A stretch of DNA of 33,011 nucleotides from Chlamydiota bacterium (GTDB lineage Bacteria > Chlamydiota > Chlamydiia > Chlamydiales > SM23-39): NCBI GenBank assembly GCA_027451825.1, contig DAIDHZ010000021.1:1-33011 (forward strand), written 5' to 3'. Below, one piece after another: positions 31,530-33,011 of this stretch. The notes beneath the pieces are model-generated. The model saw only the letters and a list, made by a program, of their open reading frames with translations, ran no database searches and was not told the origin of the DNA. Positions within the stretch are counted from its first letter, which is position 1. Each line of letters begins with the position of its first letter. A program made the translations under genes and the position numbers.

Positions 31530-32606
31530 TTATTTAAAAATATCGGGATTGACATCGGGATTGTTTTCTAAAGAATCAATCCATTTGAGGATCTCGGCAA
31601 CGGCATCATAAGTATCCTCTGGTATATAATCGGAGATTTTTCCTTTTGAATACAAGGCTCTTGCTAGATCGACATTTCGCATGATTGGGATTTTGTTTTC
31701 GACACCTATTTTTATAATTTGTTCGGCAGTGGCGCCAATCCCCATGGTTAAAATGATAGGCGCAGGTTCTTCTTCCGGATTGTATTTGAGAGCCACTGCA
31801 ATGTGTGTTGGGTTGGTGATGATGGCTTTTGCTCTTCTTGCAGCTCTGGGTCCCTCTTGATAGGCGATTTCTCGTTGGATCTCTCTTCGTCTTCCTTTGA
31901 TGTGAGGATCTCCTTCTGTATCTTTATATTCTTGTTTGATTTCAAATTTTTCCATCATCATTTCTTTAGCAAAGTTTTTCTTTTGGAAAGCAAGGTCAAA
32001 TAAAGCCACAAAAAGAAAAAAGATGCCGACGCGAATGGCTGCAGAGGTGAGAAAGTCTTTGACGACTTGAGCGCTTCCTGTGATCGGCATCGTGACGGAA
32101 GAGACAATTTGAGGAAGCATCCCGGAAATGAGAATATAGATGATGATGGCAGCGCCTGTAATTTTGGCCATCGATTTTAAAAGTTCGACTAAGACTTTGA
32201 GTTTGAATTTTTGTTTAATTCCTTCAATGGGATTGAGTTTTTTTAAATCGAATTTCATGGCCTCCAGTGAAAAAACAGGGCCGATGATGAGAAAGCTCGT
32301 AATGACACCGACAAAACAGACAACGACCATGATCGGAAAGCTGCATTTTATGATGACATTAAGGGCTTCCATAAAATAAGAGGGAGCGCGGTTTGCGAAA
32401 TTTTCTTGAATATTTGGGATGGAGTGAAACATTTCTAAAGTAAATTGAGCGATGTTATCGAACAATGTGCCCATGAACATGATCGCAGCTCCTATAGAGA
32501 CGATAAATGTGAGAGCTGCAGGAAGGTCTTGAATTTTGGCAACTTGACCTTTTTTTCTCGCGTCTTTGAGTTTTTTAGGGGTCGCCTTTTCGGTTTTTTC
32601 AGCCAT
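31530..32606 (-). CDS. sctU: Type III secretion autoprotease SctU (CdsU)
   Basis: SctU sets substrate specificity of the injectisome. The protein is 358 residues. The N-terminus MAEKTEKATPKKLKDARKKGQVAK is the family start. Four membrane helices lie at about 29-49, 82-110, 150-172 and 187-208. The cytosolic domain holds the self-cleavage site NPTH (265-268) in IITNPTHIAVALKY, then the conserved GIGATAEQIIKIG and RNVDLARALY. Chlamydia has sctV right after it; here five exported glyco-type genes and a small ORF intervene. An 81-base gap separates it from the divergent broken gene. Confidence 0.96.
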   Translation of the reverse strand: MAEKTEKATPKKLKDARKKGQVAKIQDLPAALTFIVSIGAAIMFMGTLFDNIAQFTLEMFHSIPNIQENFANRAPSYFMEALNVIIKCSFPIMVVVCFVGVITSFLIIGPVFSLEAMKFDLKKLNPIEGIKQKFKLKVLVELLKSMAKITGAAIIIYILISGMLPQIVSSVTMPITGSAQVVKDFLTSAAIRVGIFFLFVALFDLAFQKKNFAKEMMMEKFEIKQEYKDTEGDPHIKGRRREIQREIAYQEGPRAARRAKAIITNPTHIAVALKYNPEEEPAPIILTMGIGATAEQIIKIGVENKIPIMRNVDLARALYSKGKISDYIPEDTYDAVAEILKWIDSLENNPDVNPDIFK

Positions 32607-32687
32607 GGATATTTTTACGAATTCTCGTTTTGTTTTTTTAACAGATTATGCTATTAAAGACCATTCCTTAGTAAAAAGAGGTCGTCC

Positions 32688-32978
32688 ATGAAGAACGTTT
32701 CTTTGGCTGCTATGTTTCTATTGATTTTCACGTTTTTTTATAAGATCTGCTTATCGGTATTCTATACCGCTCGTGAATCAAGAATCGGTTCTGGCAGCGT
32801 CGGGCAGCCTCGGCATTTGAATCTGCCTGCATTACCCAACTTATTCAAGTTGGGTTGCGGTCTGCACCGGCTCCGCCTGATTCAAATGGCTAAGCGCCTC
32901 CTTGCCATATTCCGATTCTTGATTCACTCTCGGTATATACCCGTTCCAGTTGAAAGCCACCCAAGAAAACCGAATTAA
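32688..32978 (+). pseudogene. Signal-peptide gene interrupted by element B
   Basis: An ATG with a good ribosome-binding site (AAAGAGG) starts a signal-peptide-like segment (MKNVSLAAMFLLIFTFFYK). After about 25 codons the frame enters element B copy 2 at 32763 and continues through it (TARESRIGSGSVGQPRH) into element D, stopping at 32976-32978. Only the export signal is original; the mature protein has been cut off or lies beyond the elements and window. The pattern (signal peptide, divergent from sctU) fits another member of the exported set. Confidence 0.55.
32763..32937. mobile_element. Palindromic element B, copy 2
   Basis: The element is 175 bp, TATACCGCTCGTGAATCAAG to CTTGATTCACTCTCGGTATA, with inner CCCAACTT-ATTC-AAGTTGGG hairpin and ATTTGAATC / GATTCAAAT arms. 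It is the best-preserved B copy and directly abuts a D element at TATATA. Confidence 0.9.
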
Positions 32979-33011
32979 AAGCTCTCAAATTTCGAATAAA
33001 AAGTCGGGGTT
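32935..33011. mobile_element. Palindromic element D, copy 2 (cut by window end)
   Basis: It begins TATACCCGTTCCAGTTGAAAG, matching the ends of the D copy at 1648-1826 for about 20 bases; beyond this the sequence diverges. Only the left part is in the window. Confidence 0.6.

Noticed and set aside
14183..33011. Repeated palindromes as a CRISPR array
   Set aside because: Copies are long, dispersed by kilobases and lack regular spacing or unique spacers; no cas genes are present.

Overview
The window is from a chlamydia, most likely an environmental lineage (Simkaniaceae, Waddliaceae or Parachlamydiaceae grade) rather than Chlamydiaceae. The evidence is a set of chlamydial gene neighbourhoods: hrcA-grpE-dnaK; kdsA-lptC-like-lptB; and the type III secretion genes sctU, sctV and sctW/copN, with a class I chaperone and malQ. 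A heptosyltransferase-like gene and many non-housekeeping glyco-enzymes argue against a Chlamydiaceae pathogen. I cannot assign a genus from sequence alone.

Layout. (1) 1-1835: the end of an unknown gene, a putative clan-CD cysteine-peptidase-like membrane protein, and a cluster of palindromic repeats. (2) 1836-3971: a SIMPL-domain periplasmic protein and an AGCS sodium/alanine-type symporter. (3) 4026-7954: the heat-shock operon hrcA-grpE-dnaK on the minus strand, with a degenerate CIRCE operator upstream and a clear terminator downstream. (4) 7983-11201: a Nudix hydrolase and ndk, then a WaaQ-like glycosyltransferase convergent with an ATP-grasp protein. (5) 11245-14147: kdsA, an lptC-like gene and lptB, for lipooligosaccharide synthesis and export. 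(6) 14458-19540: a tightly coupled three-gene operon of exported TPR/GH130-like propeller proteins. (7) 19638-22807: malQ, the chaperone and copN. (8) 22909-23799: a GT92-like gene, followed by sctV. (9) 26366-31522: a 5 kb run of exported glycosyltransferase-like and methyltransferase-like genes lying between sctV and sctU. (10) sctU, then an exported-protein gene broken by a repeat.

Two things stand out. First, nine glyco-type proteins (three propeller proteins, five glycosyltransferase-like proteins and one methyltransferase) all begin with a signal-peptide-like segment. Enzymes using nucleotide sugars or SAM normally work in the cytosol. These genes flank and split a type III secretion locus that is compact in Chlamydia. 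They may form an exported glycan-modifying set acting outside the bacterial cytoplasm; this is an inference.

Second, the window is full of 120-330 bp palindromic elements without a transposase. Several subfamilies share TA/TATA ends. One copy sits in frame inside the lptC-like gene, adding exactly 54 codons. Another rewrites the C-terminus of a glycosyltransferase, another interrupts a signal-peptide gene, and one appears to supply a ribosome-binding site. They resemble Rickettsia palindromic elements in behaviour, but the sequence family is not one I recognise.
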